Origin: Brachionus rotundiformis
Taxonomy: Eukaryota > Rotifera > Eurotatoria > Ploima > Brachionidae
Reading direction: 5' to 3'
Length of the DNA: 64,000 nucleotides
Assembly: GCA_016802295.1 (NCBI GenBank)
Contig: JAESIW010000137.1
Coordinates: 3,317,961 to 3,381,960, forward strand
The position numbers and the translations under genes are program-made. Within the stretch, counting starts at the first letter, position 1. Each line of letters opens with the position of its first letter. The notes under the pieces were generated by a model. The model was not told the DNA's origin. It did not search any database and saw only the letters and a program-made list of their open reading frames with translations. This document shows, one piece after another, positions 11,153-22,547 of this stretch.

Positions 11153-13061
11153 TTAAATTTTTCTTGGAATAAATTTTAATTTCAAATCATAATCTGGTAC
11201 AACAATTAATCGAAAGCCTAATTTAGCATCTTCTCCAACATATTCCAATTTAAAATTTCTAAGAATCTAAAACATAAATCCAAAATAAAGTAATATTTAA
11301 CTTCAAAGGAAAAAAATCTACTTTTATCATAATCAAATACATTTTTTGCTCTGCTAGCCGTCTTCCAATGCACATTCTTGAACCAAATCCAAATGGCATA
11401 GTTGTATACGGATTTATTGGTTCGCTTTCATTTTCTTTTAACCAGCGTTTAGGGTCAAACTTTTCCGGATTTTTAAAATATTTTTCCGATTTGCCCATTA
11501 CAAAGAATCCAACATTTATTGTTGTCTAAACAAAAATCTAATAATTATCAAATTTATAGACAAAAAAATTACATTTTTGGGTATCAAATAGTTATCCAAA
11601 ATGATATCATTTGGCAAAACCCGTCCATTTGTTGGAGCTATCGAGTGCAGTCTCTGAGATTCCTTTAGAGAGGCCTTCAAAAGTGGAATTTTGCCCAAAT
11701 CCTCTTGATCAATGAACCAATCTTTCTTATCTAGTTTCATTATTTCATCGAAAATTTCCTCTTGGATATCACTATTTGTTGAAATTCGATGCAGCCAAAA
11801 ATGAAGGGTTGTTGCAGTCTAAAATTATTAAATTAATTATAAAATTGATATTTTGTTTATTGGCAAATTTTACAGTATCGAATGCAGCTAGTAAAAATTC
11901 GCTCATAATTGATATTATATCATCGACAGATAAATTATTGTTGTTTAAAAGAAACTGTTGAAGCATGGTATGTTTGGCTTTTTCATTTAAATTTTTGACG
12001 TAATTATACGATTCTGTGACATATTTTCTTGTAAAACTTAAAAAAAATTTAAAGAAAAAAATTATGTGTTTATTATTTTGTACTCATAAACATAATCTGA
12101 TGTATTTTCAAATTCTTTCCATAACTTTGTCCTAAAATACTTCCAAATTGGAATATTATAAAACAATTGAGATGTCAAATCGCCATATTCTTTAATGCTT
12201 TTAAAAAGCTTTAGAATCTCTGGTGATCGTCTATCAGGATTGATGCACTGAAGCCTTTGATCAAAAGCCACAATACTCATCACTTTTATAAAAAATTATC
12301 TAATATTTGATTTGATTTATATTTTATGAAAGGAATACTTTCCAAAAGAACATATTTCAACTCAGTCTCAAATTTTGCTATTATAAACGATTCATCAAAT
12401 AAACTTTTTTTCTTCAAGCTAATAATAAATTCATCAATAATAGTGTTGTGCGTATCTAAATACATTGATACAGCTTGTGGTTTTGCCAAAATTGGATTCG
12501 AGGCTCTCCTCTGTTTTTTCCAAGTTTCACCTTGGCTGAAAAATGATTGATTAGATAAAAATAATATTAATAAATAAAAAATAATAGAATCACCTGTTGA
12601 CTAGGCCAGGAGGATAATTTTTTCTTTTTGAATAAATGTCCCAAGGTATTACCGAAGGCCGACTTGGACTAGGACCCTCATTTTGAAAAACTATCTTAGC
12701 GTGATCTGGTCTAAAGACAAAAAGCTTAAAGCTAATTATATTAAATTGCATAAGATAAATTTTAGATATAAATACATTATTATTTCCTAGGATAGACCAC
12801 CGAACCAAATCTCCATATTTTTCATGCAAGTCTAAGCAAAATTTATCAAAAGGATTAAATTCAAGATCGCCACCTAATTTTAACTTGATAAATTACAACT
12901 TTAGGTTTTTTATTTTATATTTTATACAAACCGAATGCTTTTAATTCAGGCAAATTTCCTATAATGGGATATGATCGTGGACCTGGCAAGTCTTCAAATC
13001 TCTTTAGCGTTTGATTGCTCGAAAGACTTCTTTTTACAGTAAAAGCAAAATTTTTCTTCAT
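11153..13061 (-). CDS. Cytochrome P450, mitochondrial clan
   Basis: Nine exons, in gene order: 13061-12932, 12873-12776, 12724-12594, 12535-12339, 12282-12084, 12036-11874, 11818-11573, 11525-11322 and 11266-11153. All junction phases close, giving 493 residues. P450s are heme-thiolate mono-oxygenases. Visible landmarks: a basic N-terminal leader (MKKNFAFTVKRSL) followed by PGPRSYPIIGNL; the I-helix AAFDTT (~302-307); the K-helix ExxR as ESQR (~359-362); FDPKRW (PERF region); and the heme loop FGFGSRMCIGRR with Cys ~440. The leader without a membrane anchor, QNEGPSPSRP and the heme-loop form RMCIGRRLAE are typical of the mitochondrial clan (CYP11/24/27/44/301-like). Such enzymes draw electrons from adrenodoxin and often act on sterol-like substrates. 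Substrate and subfamily cannot be read from sequence. Introns are 41-58 bases. Start 13061 is supported by the leader directly preceding the proline-rich hinge. Confidence 0.92.
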
Positions 13062-13406
13062 TTATGAAAATTTTCTTTTAATTAAAATAATGTACAAATA
13101 TTTTAAATCTTAATGTTTAAATAATACAGGATTTGGGACTCATAAAAATTAAGAATATCGAGGCTTTGAAAATTTTTTGAAAGTAAATTGGGTTTTTAGA
13201 TAAAAATTTATCGAATTTAGATAAGTTATTGAGATATAATTATACTTTTATTATAAAAATTGCTACTTAGGAGACCTAGAATTTTAAATAATATAATGAT
13301 TATTTTCAATGTAGAAAAGAATAAATTAAAAGAAAAATTGAGGGCGCTTTCTTGATTAATTTTTTTCTAATGAATCGATTTAATTTTAATTTTGCGTATT
13401 TTAACA
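13062..13406. promoter_or_regulatory. Shared divergent intergenic region
   Basis: 345 bases between the start codons of the P450 (-) and the membrane-protein gene (+), so it must contain the 5' ends of both. It is AT-rich. No specific binding site can be named. Confidence 0.35.
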
Positions 13407-14667
13407 ATGGTATCTATTTATTCATGCAATGAGCATAGATTATGTAATACTCAGATGTTGATAGAAGATTTTTCCAGTGCTGTCTATTGGCGTATAGCTG
13501 CCATTTTTTCAACCATAGCTGCTTTGTTCTCAGTTGCTGTTGTTTTCTGGTTTCTTATTTTCCGAGATAATCCAGACCTCCCGGACGACACTGACCCGTC
13601 GGAAAAAACACGCTTTTTGAATGACATAAACCGGAAAAAGTCCAACAATTTATTGGAAGAAATACTTGAAGCTTTGAAGAATCTCTACGAGTCCAAAAAA
13701 ACTGTAAAAAGCAGCTTTATGAAGAAAATGGAATATTTAATTTTTGGTTCTAGTTCAGAAAATGGTGAAATCCTATTTTAACTAATTAAAAAAATTAATT
13801 TAAAATTTCAAAGACACTGAATCAGATAACACAATGAACTCGTCAACCCTGAACGAAACTGAGAATGGTAAACAAAAGTTTACTCGATTTCTGAACACCA
13901 AAAAAGCCAAGGAAACGTCCAAAGACAAAGCTAAAGAAAAAGCTGACAAAATTAACAAACAACCACCTAAATCCAAAAATAATAATAATATAAATAATGC
14001 TTCTAGTTTGAGCTTGAATGATTCGATAAAATATGAAAAAGAGATGCAGAAAATTTTTAATAATACAAATAATAAAAATAATAATAATAATAATAATCGC
14101 AGGTATTATTCAGAAACTCACATTGCCGAGTCGAAGACAGTTGAGATAAATAAATCAATATGTAGTCTGAGTAGTAAAAATAAAATTAGAAATTTAAATA
14201 AAAAAATAATCGTACTAGATGATAAATTATTAGCAGAATTAAATAATAATTTTTCTAATTTAGTTAGCACAAACTACGCAGACGCGTATTTGTCTATAAA
14301 ATTTTTTAAAAAAAAGTACATTTATTTAATATTTGACTCAATTAAAAATATTAGTTTTCTTGAGTTGGAAAAAGTCTTAGTAATTATAGATGTATTCTAT
14401 AAAAATAAACATGTGAAAAGAATGGTTTCGAAATCAGAATTTTTTGAACTCAAAGCCTACGAAAAAAAAAGCTTTAAATTCAAATTTTTGATTACTTTGG
14501 CAAAAAACATAAAAGTCGACCTTCTTAAATTGAATATTTTAATTATTGGAAAAGCTATTGACAATACAAAACAAATAAATTCGAGTCTAATTTTGGATTC
14601 CGAGTCAGCACCTGAGATGCAAATACTCGGAGGTGCTCAGATAAAAGTAAAAAATATCTTTGACTAG
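13407..14667 (+). CDS. Unrecognised one-pass membrane protein with Asn-rich linker
   Basis: Two exons, 13407-13764 and 13814-14667, joined by a 49-base GT-AG intron (GTGAAATCC...TTTCAAAG). The join is in frame and gives 403 residues, whereas unspliced DNA gives two separate frames of about 124 and 277 residues. Residues ~29-52 form one strong hydrophobic helix (YWRIAAIFSTIAALFSVAVV onwards). An acidic/basic cytosol-like stretch follows, then a Lys/Asn/Ser-rich low-complexity linker encoded partly by an AAT microsatellite. The C-terminal ~150 residues are non-repetitive, with alternating hydrophobic strands (YIYLIFDSIKNISFLELEKV), and look like a folded beta-rich domain. I do not recognise the family. 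The short initial segment before the helix makes either a type I protein without a cleaved signal or a type III anchor possible. An upstream non-coding exon cannot be excluded. Confidence 0.68.
14057..14097 (+). repeat. AAT trinucleotide microsatellite (coding, poly-Asn)
   Basis: An interrupted run of AAT units inside the membrane-protein gene, encoding an Asn stretch broken by Thr and Lys. The copy number is probably variable between individuals. Confidence 0.8.
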
Positions 14668-15707
14668 ATAAAAATATCTTAATTGAAAAGTTCTTTTTGA
14701 GTACAGTTTTTAGATTTATATCTTGAATAAAATATTGTAAAACTTAAGCTTTCAATTAAATTTGTATCAGCATTTTTGGTCTAATAATTCAAAACATAAT
14801 GTAATCAAATTAATAATCAAGAATTGTTCTTATCAAAGGAACGAAAAATAAACACGAATTAAAATGTTTATACTTTATTTTATCTCCTTTAAAAATGGAA
14901 AAAAAAATCAATTTTAATATAATTTAATCTCAAAGGGAAAAAATAAAAGACCACAATCATCAGTAATAAAACAAAATTAATATTAAATGTTAAAAGGTTT
15001 ATTTTTCTATGAGAACTCAACAAATCAAGCTGTTTCTTACATTTTATTTTTCTTTCTTAGTTAAAATTTACGAAAATTAAAAATTTACATACATACATTC
15101 ATGGAGCAATTTTTATTATAAATATCATAAATGAATGATGACTCAATTTAAATTGAAAAATATCATTCTAAATTAATATGATTTTTAATTTCAGGTTTAA
15201 AAACAGATTGGCCTGATAGGTGTGTGTAAAATTCTTAAATTTGCTTATTTAAGCAATTTTAAAATAAACAATTAATAAATGATAAATGAAAATTGAAGAC
15301 TTAATTGAAGAAAAAATTTATTTCAAATGAGAGCTTCATGATTTTGACTCTTGATTATACCTTTAATATTTATAGGTATGATGGAAAAATTATTTACTAA
15401 TTTCACCACGCATTTTTTGAATAGTTTTTTTAAGTTTTTGAATAATGTTTAGTTTAAATTTTCCAAAAAATAATAAGAAAAAAAACAAAATTTAAATTTA
15501 TTAAATGCTCAAAAAGTCTTCCTAAATTTATTTATAAATGATTCAAGAAAATTAAGCAGCAAGCATTCAGTAGCTTGGTACATCAAGTTTTTGTGCTCAT
15601 AAAAATTAAATAAGAGCCAATTTTATATAAAATTTTTATTTTCTAAACATATAAAAAACAAATTTAAAAATTACATTCATATTTGTTTAATTAAAAAATA
15701 AATAATC
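14668..15707. other. AT-rich intergenic region
   Basis: Lies between the convergent 3' ends of the membrane-protein gene (+) and the palmitoyltransferase-like gene (-). AATAAA-type sequences are frequent on both strands. No coding potential was seen. Confidence 0.5.
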
Positions 15708-16547
15708 TCAAACATTTTTCAGATTTAAAATGTTGTTAAAATCATCAGAAAAATGAGAACCATTATTTGGTAATTTTAGTTCAGAAAGCGGAAAAATAAA
15801 AGCAAATTTCCAATTAGTACCAACAGCTTCGACAAAATTTTCAAATTTTGATGACTTGTATCTCATTTTTTTGGATTTTTCATACCAGGTTTGATTATTT
15901 AAAACCATTTTCAAGTTCATTTGAAAATAAAAAAACAATAATAAGAATAAAACAACAGTAATTGTATTTGTAAAAATGAAAAAAAAATCCTTGAGGCTTA
16001 GCAGCCCCAAAAGCCAGGCTAGCCATGGTACAAAAATTTTAAAAATTGACTTTAAACCAAACGAATTTATGTTATCTGCATAATAATTGAAATTAATCAC
16101 ACTACTTAAAAGAGTTCCAAGCCAAACATAAACAATAAATAAAAGATAAAATCTAATATTTTTGTAACCAACACATTTACCTAAAAATAAACAATGATTG
16201 TGTCGTTTGAGAATGCATTTATCACAACTAAGGCAGTGATAGGAACGTGGCGGAGCATATTGTTCACAAATAGAACAATATTTCCATCCAACTAGCTGAA
16301 TTGTCGGTGCTGGGTTTGAGTATATAGAAGTGTCAACCAAAATTGCTCGAGCCATGTTGATAAAAATATTAAACAAAATAAAAATTCCAATCAATAATTT
16401 CAATAATGTGTACTTTGGTTTCTCTGAAAATTCCGAATAAAGAGTAATCAAGTCGTTTACTGTAACCATGACTAAAAGACTAAGGGTACACAGGACACCA
16501 AACAAATTGGCTCTATCATTGGGAATTATTTTTTTTAAAAATTCCAT
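15708..16547 (-). CDS. DHHC-type palmitoyltransferase-like protein with HNHC in the active site
   Basis: Single-exon, 279 residues, four or more hydrophobic segments (about 15-35, 46-66, 131-150 and 183-209). Between the second and third lies a Cys-rich domain: KYCSICEQYAPPRSYHCLSC at 89-108, then DKCILKRHNHCLFLGKCVGY. This is the layout of zDHHC S-acyltransferases, and the flanking LFLGKCVGYKNIRFY resembles the ZDHHC24 group. The catalytic tetrad normally reads Asp-His-His-Cys. Here it is His116-Asn117-His118-Cys119. The zinc-ligand cysteines, the zinc-binding His and the nucleophilic Cys remain, but the catalytic Asp and first His are replaced. It could be a divergent active enzyme or a pseudoenzyme. 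The start is the only ATG before the first membrane segment. Confidence 0.85.
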   Translation of the reverse strand: MEFLKKIIPNDRANLFGVLCTLSLLVMVTVNDLITLYSEFSEKPKYTLLKLLIGIFILFNIFINMARAILVDTSIYSNPAPTIQLVGWKYCSICEQYAPPRSYHCLSCDKCILKRHNHCLFLGKCVGYKNIRFYLLFIVYVWLGTLLSSVINFNYYADNINSFGLKSIFKIFVPWLAWLLGLLSLKDFFFIFTNTITVVLFLLLFFYFQMNLKMVLNNQTWYEKSKKMRYKSSKFENFVEAVGTNWKFAFIFPLSELKLPNNGSHFSDDFNNILNLKNV

Positions 16548-17686
16548 TTATATGCTTTGAAATGTTTTTGACTAACATAAATTTTTTATTAAATAGTTTT
16601 TATATTTTTTAATTAGCTTTTAAAATTTTCAATTTCATAATTAATTTTAATTTTTTTTAGCTATTTTCCTGTCACCATTTGAAGTTTAGTTTCAAAGTGA
16701 TCTTTTTGGATTTTAAGTTTCTGTATTTATTGGAAAATTTACGAATTTTTATAAGTAATTATAAAAGCAATATTAATGTAAACAGTTTTTAAGCTTCAGC
16801 ATTGTGGTAGGTCGTACCAAAGTCCATAGCCGAAAAATGAACCTTAATAAATACTAACCATCCTTTTTGGAATTTTTATTTTAAATTCTTTGCCTAGAAT
16901 AAATCAATGTTTATTTTAATTTTTCGAATACTAAATTACTTAAAATAAATATATTGATTGAAAATTTTGTTTTGGAAACGTAAAATGGTATTTACGTTTT
17001 TAAAAATTCTAAAAAATTAGGTTATATTTTTGAAAATGAACTGTTGTTTAGTTTTGGGGTAGTTAAGATATCTAATTGATTTAATGGCTCAATTTAGGAA
17101 AATATTTATTTTTTATTAATTTAAAAATAACTATAAACAAAGAATGGTTTTTTATTTTAAATTGTAGCTATATATTCTCATTGCTAAATTGAACAGATAA
17201 AACATTATCTCGTTTAGTGTTGTATAAATTTAAATGAACTTACAAAAGTTAGGTCAGTATGATGTTTTGAAAGAAAAATTTGCCTCAAACACATTAAATT
17301 AATATCAACTTAGACTAAATTAATTTCTTTTACAGAAATAAAACTTAATAATTGAAGTGCTTTCGGACAAAGTAAATTGACTTTTTTTTCAAAGTCACTG
17401 AAATAGAGATAATTAATGACTTAATCATCAATTATCAATTTAACTTTTAAATTTCGATTTTTTTCGAAAGACAAGTTCATGTTTTTTTTATAAAATTATT
17501 TTTGTAAAAATCGAAATTTAAAGTTCAAGTAAAACTAAATGAATAATCAACTCTATTTCGGACTGTTTCTGACTTTTGCGCAAATTTGTTTCTTACAAAT
17601 CCAGTGGCTAATTGGTGGAAAGAATTACCATTTTTTTTTACTACTTCTACTTTAATAATACTAAAAAATTTTATTTACAAAAGTTA
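16548..17686. other. AT-rich intergenic region
   Basis: Upstream of the palmitoyltransferase-like gene and ending at the inverted-repeat element. No coding potential or other structure was recognised. Confidence 0.45.
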
Positions 17687-18208
17687 CCGTAAACGCTTGC
17701 AGACTACTCCAGGGCTTAACCTCATTTTCCGGATTTATTCCACTGGAATAGTTCCCATCGACACCATGTTAAAACATTTTTTTTTAATTTTATGGAATTG
17801 TGATAGATTTTTTGATTTATTCTAAGATTAAAACCCAATATTGAGTTTTTTTCCTGGCTTATTTCTGAGTTTTTTTTTTTCTTATTTCAAAAACTGGAAT
17901 TAATTAGAAAAGAATAAAAAAAATATTTAATTTCGATTTATTCCATATTTAAAAATGTAAATTGAGTTTTATTCCAGGATTCAAAGTGGAAAAAAAAATT
18001 TCAACTAAAAAAATGAAAATTAAGTTTTGAAATAATTGTAAAAAAAAAACTCAATATTGGGTTTTAATCTTAGAATAAATCAAAAAGTCTATCACAATTC
18101 CATAAAATTAAAAAAAAATATTTTAACATGGTGTCGATGGGAACTATTCCAGTGGAATAAATCCGGAAAATGAGGTTAAGCCCTGGAGTAGTCTGCAAGC
18201 GTTTACGG
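17687..18208. mobile_element. Fold-back/MITE-like element with long inverted arms
   Basis: The left arm, 17687 to about 17852, starts CCGTAAACGCTTGCAGACTA. It is repeated in reverse complement at about 18043-18208, ending in CAAGCGTTTACGG. Over ~160 bases only two mismatches are apparent (one after CATGTTAAAA, one after GTGATAGA). The spacer is ~190 bases of A/T-rich DNA with no gene. Both ends are flanked by TA (17685-17686 and 18209-18210), the target-site duplication expected for a Tc1/mariner-type element. The arms are less AT-rich than the surroundings. A 79-codon open frame crossing the left arm has no coding character. It is most likely a non-autonomous DNA transposon. Confidence 0.88.
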
Positions 18209-18696
18209 TAATATCAAAGGAAATAAATAATTTTGTTTCTGATTTTGCTTTTTTGCATATTATATATAAATCAAACTTTTTTAATTGAGTATTTTTTTCT
18301 TTTATTTATCAGATATTAAAATGAGTTAAATAACTTAATCAATTTTGTACTAAGAGAATAGAAAATTAACTCTAATTGAAATAATTTGAGTAAATTAACC
18401 ATAAAATGGATTCTCTAATTTAAAATTAAATTTTAAAATAATTATTTTAAATTTTTTATTTAAACTTAATAGTTAAATTCTTAAAATTAAGCATAAAATA
18501 ACCTTCAATTATTGAGAGGCTAAAATAAATTTTTATTTGAAATATTTAATATTTTCTATATTAAAGTGAAGAAAACCGGTTTGTACGCTCTGAAAAAAAT
18601 TTCCATCAAATTCATTATTCGCATCGATTACATTAAAAATATTCAAAAATTATTTCAGATTATAAATTTTAAATGAAAAACAATAATCTAATTTTT
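18209..18696. other. AT-rich region downstream of UBA1
   Basis: Contains the 3' end of the UBA1 transcript on the minus strand. Nothing else was recognised. Confidence 0.45.
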
Positions 18697-21600
18697 TTAT
18701 TTTCTTGCTGGTAAAATGTACTTAACATATGGTACTTCTAAATCTTCTCCTTCGGTGTCATTGCAACACAACTCCAAAACTAAAGCATTTACATGGCTAG
18801 GTATGGGCTTTTTGCTCACTGTTTCAACCACTTGCGACATGGTCATGTTCAAGCGCTCTGCAAGCTTTTTTTTATCCATAAAAAACGAGTATAACATAAC
18901 AACACCCTGCGAAAGCATGGTTATTTCCAATGAATGCTTTTCTTTAAAGTAATCAATGAACTCTTTAAGAGTCATCTCGCCTTTGACTTCAAATCGATCC
19001 CAAAGCGAAAACTCATTTTCGTAGTATTTCGACTTTTTGGGAGGAAGAGGTTCGGATAAACCGAAAAATGGCAGAGCCAAATTAACAAAGCTGCTCTTGA
19101 AAAGCTCAATTTTATCATGTGCTTGTATCAGCTTGTACAACTCGATACAATCAAGGCCAACAATCAGCGAAGTGGTAGTTGCTATTGCTGGTATAATTCT
19201 GCCAGCAATAAGCTTGCTTTTGTGTCTGTCCGCTGGAGTGATGTCATAATTTTCAGCCCGCAAATTGGAACAAGCAACAATAAAGTCCATGTGTAAATTA
19301 GTGTCATCATCTTTTTCAAACTCTATTGGATTTATTCTTATCTTATTCAAGTCTGACACATCTCTGAGTCTTTTGATCATATCATCTAACTTGTCTGTAT
19401 CTACTGAACCCGAGTTCATAGCATTTTGGGCTTCTGAATCATTAACATGTATCTTAATGCCTTGTTTTGGTCTAAATTCTGGCACTGATATTTTTTTGGC
19501 TATTTCGATTATTTGACTACGGTCTCTTACTTGAGGTATTCCGTACATTTCAGCTTTTAAATTGGCACCGGTGTAGACATACTCTAGATGAGTTGGATTT
19601 TCTGTGCTGAAATTGAGTGAATGAGGACAACGTTTGGGACCAGACCAGAACGGAAGTCCGCTTGAGGTCAATTGATCACGTGGAAAATTGTACAACAACT
19701 GTTCTATTGAGTTGTGATAATTTTCTTGCCAGTGCAAACGGGCCCATTTGACACAGTCCTCAAAATTGCTAGGACGATCTTGGACAATTGCATTGTACAC
19801 ATGGGACAATTCTTCCAAAGGCTGAGAGCCTTGTAGCTTCATAATTCTATCAATGTAGCCATTTGGATTTCTGATGTATTCGAGAGCAGCAGCAGCCGGA
19901 TTGGTAAAAACGCCCTCGAATGTGTCTCTAGCCCATTGGAGTGTGTGTTCGATGGCATTTGGAAAGTTTTTAAGTGTGCAGATTGGTATTGATTTCTCTG
20001 GCGGGTCTTGAGTAGATGAATAGGATTCGGTCAAGAATGGCTTGACTACTTGAACATTTCCCTTTGTGCCTAATGTTCCGGACTCAATCAAAGGCTTGTG
20101 GTAATACACGCATCGTCTATCGACGTAAATTCGTGCGTCGATGTTATCCAAAGCATTACAAACACCATCTAGACTCTCGAAAAACTCATCATTGTACACA
20201 TGCTCAGTATCTGGACCAACTCGGTTAGTCTGAGCTTCTATGTTGATGTTAGGGTTCATTTTTAGAGCAGCTGCGGACGCGATCGTAGATTTAGATTGTC
20301 TTACATCATGTGAACGAAACAGGAATTGTCTGTTTAGATTTGATTTTTCAATTGTATCCATGTCTGTGATTATCAGCTTACCATTTTCATTCTTGGTACA
20401 CATGCCCATCATAGCAAAATTTTTCAAGTACTCACAGCCTAAAGCACCAGCACCGACAATAAAATATTTGCTTTTTCCCAATTTTCTCTGGAATTTTTGT
20501 CCCAAAACTGCAATTTGAGCCTTGTAGCGTCTCAATTCCTCATTGTTGTCCTCAATAAGACATTCGCTTGTGTTCAACGATTCAAATGGCTTCTCTGGCA
20601 AAATTTCTCTACAATCAAAATAGAAATATTGATAGATTGGAGTGAATTTTCCTGAACATGCTTTCATTATTTCTTGTGCAGCAGTTCCACCAATTACAGC
20701 ATGCATTGGACTCATTTGTCCACGTAGAGTGCTCGAAAAAAGTCTCAAAACGTAATCATTAAGCTCGAATTTGTATTCGGCATTATTTAGTTCTCTAGCT
20801 AGACTAATAAATTCATCTGAGTCCTGTTGACACCAAGGTCTTGGCAAACGAGAGTGCTTTTTCATGTAGACATAAGTGGTATGAAAAGCTACATGTATGG
20901 TGTTGGAGTCTTCCATTTTGGTGAAATCTGAAATTAGAGTCTCTGGAGCTTTGATAGCCTCGTGTATTGGCTTAAAGTTCATTATTTTGGATTTTTTTAC
21001 TTGGTGAACATAGCCACCACGGATGTACTTGGAAAATGAGGTGGTATCACCGATTCCAAATGTATAAGGTCCGTAAACTTTGATTTGAAATTCTTTTTCG
21101 TTCACTTCCGACATGCCTTTAACTTCGCTGAATGTAACATACATTCCATCTTCAAAACCATGTCTCTGCTCGTCCAAGGTGGTCACAATTCCTTGAGAGT
21201 CGTTGGTAATACAAGAAATCATTGCACTCAGTGGTTGTTCGCCGTCTACATCGACAACCTCAAACTCTTTGCCAAAATCGCAGAATATTTGTCCAAATAA
21301 ACCACGAGTCTGTGCAACAATCAATTTAATTCCATTCTCATGACAAAATTTACCAAATTCTAGCTGTTCCTCTGTGCTGCTAGAAGTAAGCACCACTACT
21401 TGAAATGATTTTAGACTCTCGGTAGTCAGTGGTCTAGCCTCTAGAACGTTCACAGGTACATATGTGTTTAGCTCGGCTAATAGTGATTGAGTTGCCAAGG
21501 CGCGGTTTTTTCCAATGTCATTTTCATGGAGAAAAAATTGAGTCGACAAATCTTCATAGGTCACATTTTCTGTGTCATGAATGGTCATTGATTTAACACC

Positions 21601-22547
21601 ACCCAAAACTACATTTTTGGCTATTTCAACTCCTAGACCACTCATTCCCGAAATTAGAATGTTCGAAGCCTGCATTCTACGCATTGCTTCATGTCCCAAG
21701 ACATATCTTTTATAAAAAATTTTTTAATAATATTTATCATTTAGGTATTTCATGTTAAATATTTTTTTTCTATTAAAATTTTTTTTTTCTCTACGAAATT
21801 TCATATGAAATTTTTGAATATATTATTTAATTTATTTACAATTGTCTTGAATAGAGGGCTTCATCGATTTCTGGATGTTCATCGTTGCCCGCTGGTCTTT
21901 GAGTTGAATTGGAAGTGTTTGAATTAGACATGGTTGAGGAATTGCCGTTCGTAGATGAATTTTGATTAGAAACGTGATTATTAGCAGTAATAATTTGAGT
22001 TTCAATTTTCTTAAAATTTAAAAATTTCAAATTGATTAGAATTACAAAATTCAAAAATATGACAATTTATTTTTAAATAATTATAAATAAAATAATTATT
22101 CATCTTAAGCCTAATTTAGAAATTAAGTATCTAAGAAACGCTTCCCTCTGTAATCTAAAGTATTTCTAAATTTCTATTCTCAACACTTATATCAAGCAAA
22201 ATAAAGTATTTTTATCCAAATTTAAACTGCATGCTTAATTTGAAAGCAAAAATAATGGTCCAAATGTTGTCGTGATTAGAAAATGAACATTTTAATCATA
22301 ATTAATTTCTTTAATTTTGAAAAAGATCTAGTACTTGGTTGACTTCTGTTTCCATTGGAGCCTCATGGCTCAAGTTTTCAGTTGATTCAGAAAATTTCAT
22401 CCGCTTTGAATTTTGTCTCTCTTCTTGACCATTGTCTTGACCATTTATTAAGCTAGAATGTAGCTTTGTTTTACTTGGACTAGAATTGTGGTTCAATATA
22501 TGGTTATGGTTATGGTGCTGCAATGGCGATGCTGATGGAGAGGTCAT
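18697..22547 (-). CDS. UBA1: Ubiquitin-like modifier-activating enzyme 1 (E1)
   Basis: Proposed exons 22547-22335, 22009-21840 and 21706-18697 give 1130 residues (human UBA1 is 1058). The E1 adenylates ubiquitin with ATP and carries it as a thioester before passing it to E2s. The second junction falls inside the highly conserved LYSRQL/YVLGHEAMRRMQ and restores it exactly. Other landmarks: GMSGLGVEIAKNVVLGG (inactive adenylation half), VGAGALGCEYLKNFAMMG at ~545-562 (active ATP site), SIPICTLKNFPNAIEHTLQW with the catalytic Cys ~704, ALDNIDARIYVDRRC, and the C-terminal ubiquitin-fold domain ending in VPYVKYILPARK. The first two exons encode a His/Ser/Asn-rich, non-conserved leader with a basic SKRMKF patch, comparable in position to the N-terminal nuclear signal of animal UBA1. 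The first exon and its 325-base intron are phase-compatible but tentative. The core from 22009 is certain. Confidence 0.95.

Noticed and set aside
17586..17825. 79-codon + strand open frame
   Set aside because: Half of it lies in the left arm of the inverted-repeat element. The composition is that of translated A/T-rich repeat DNA.
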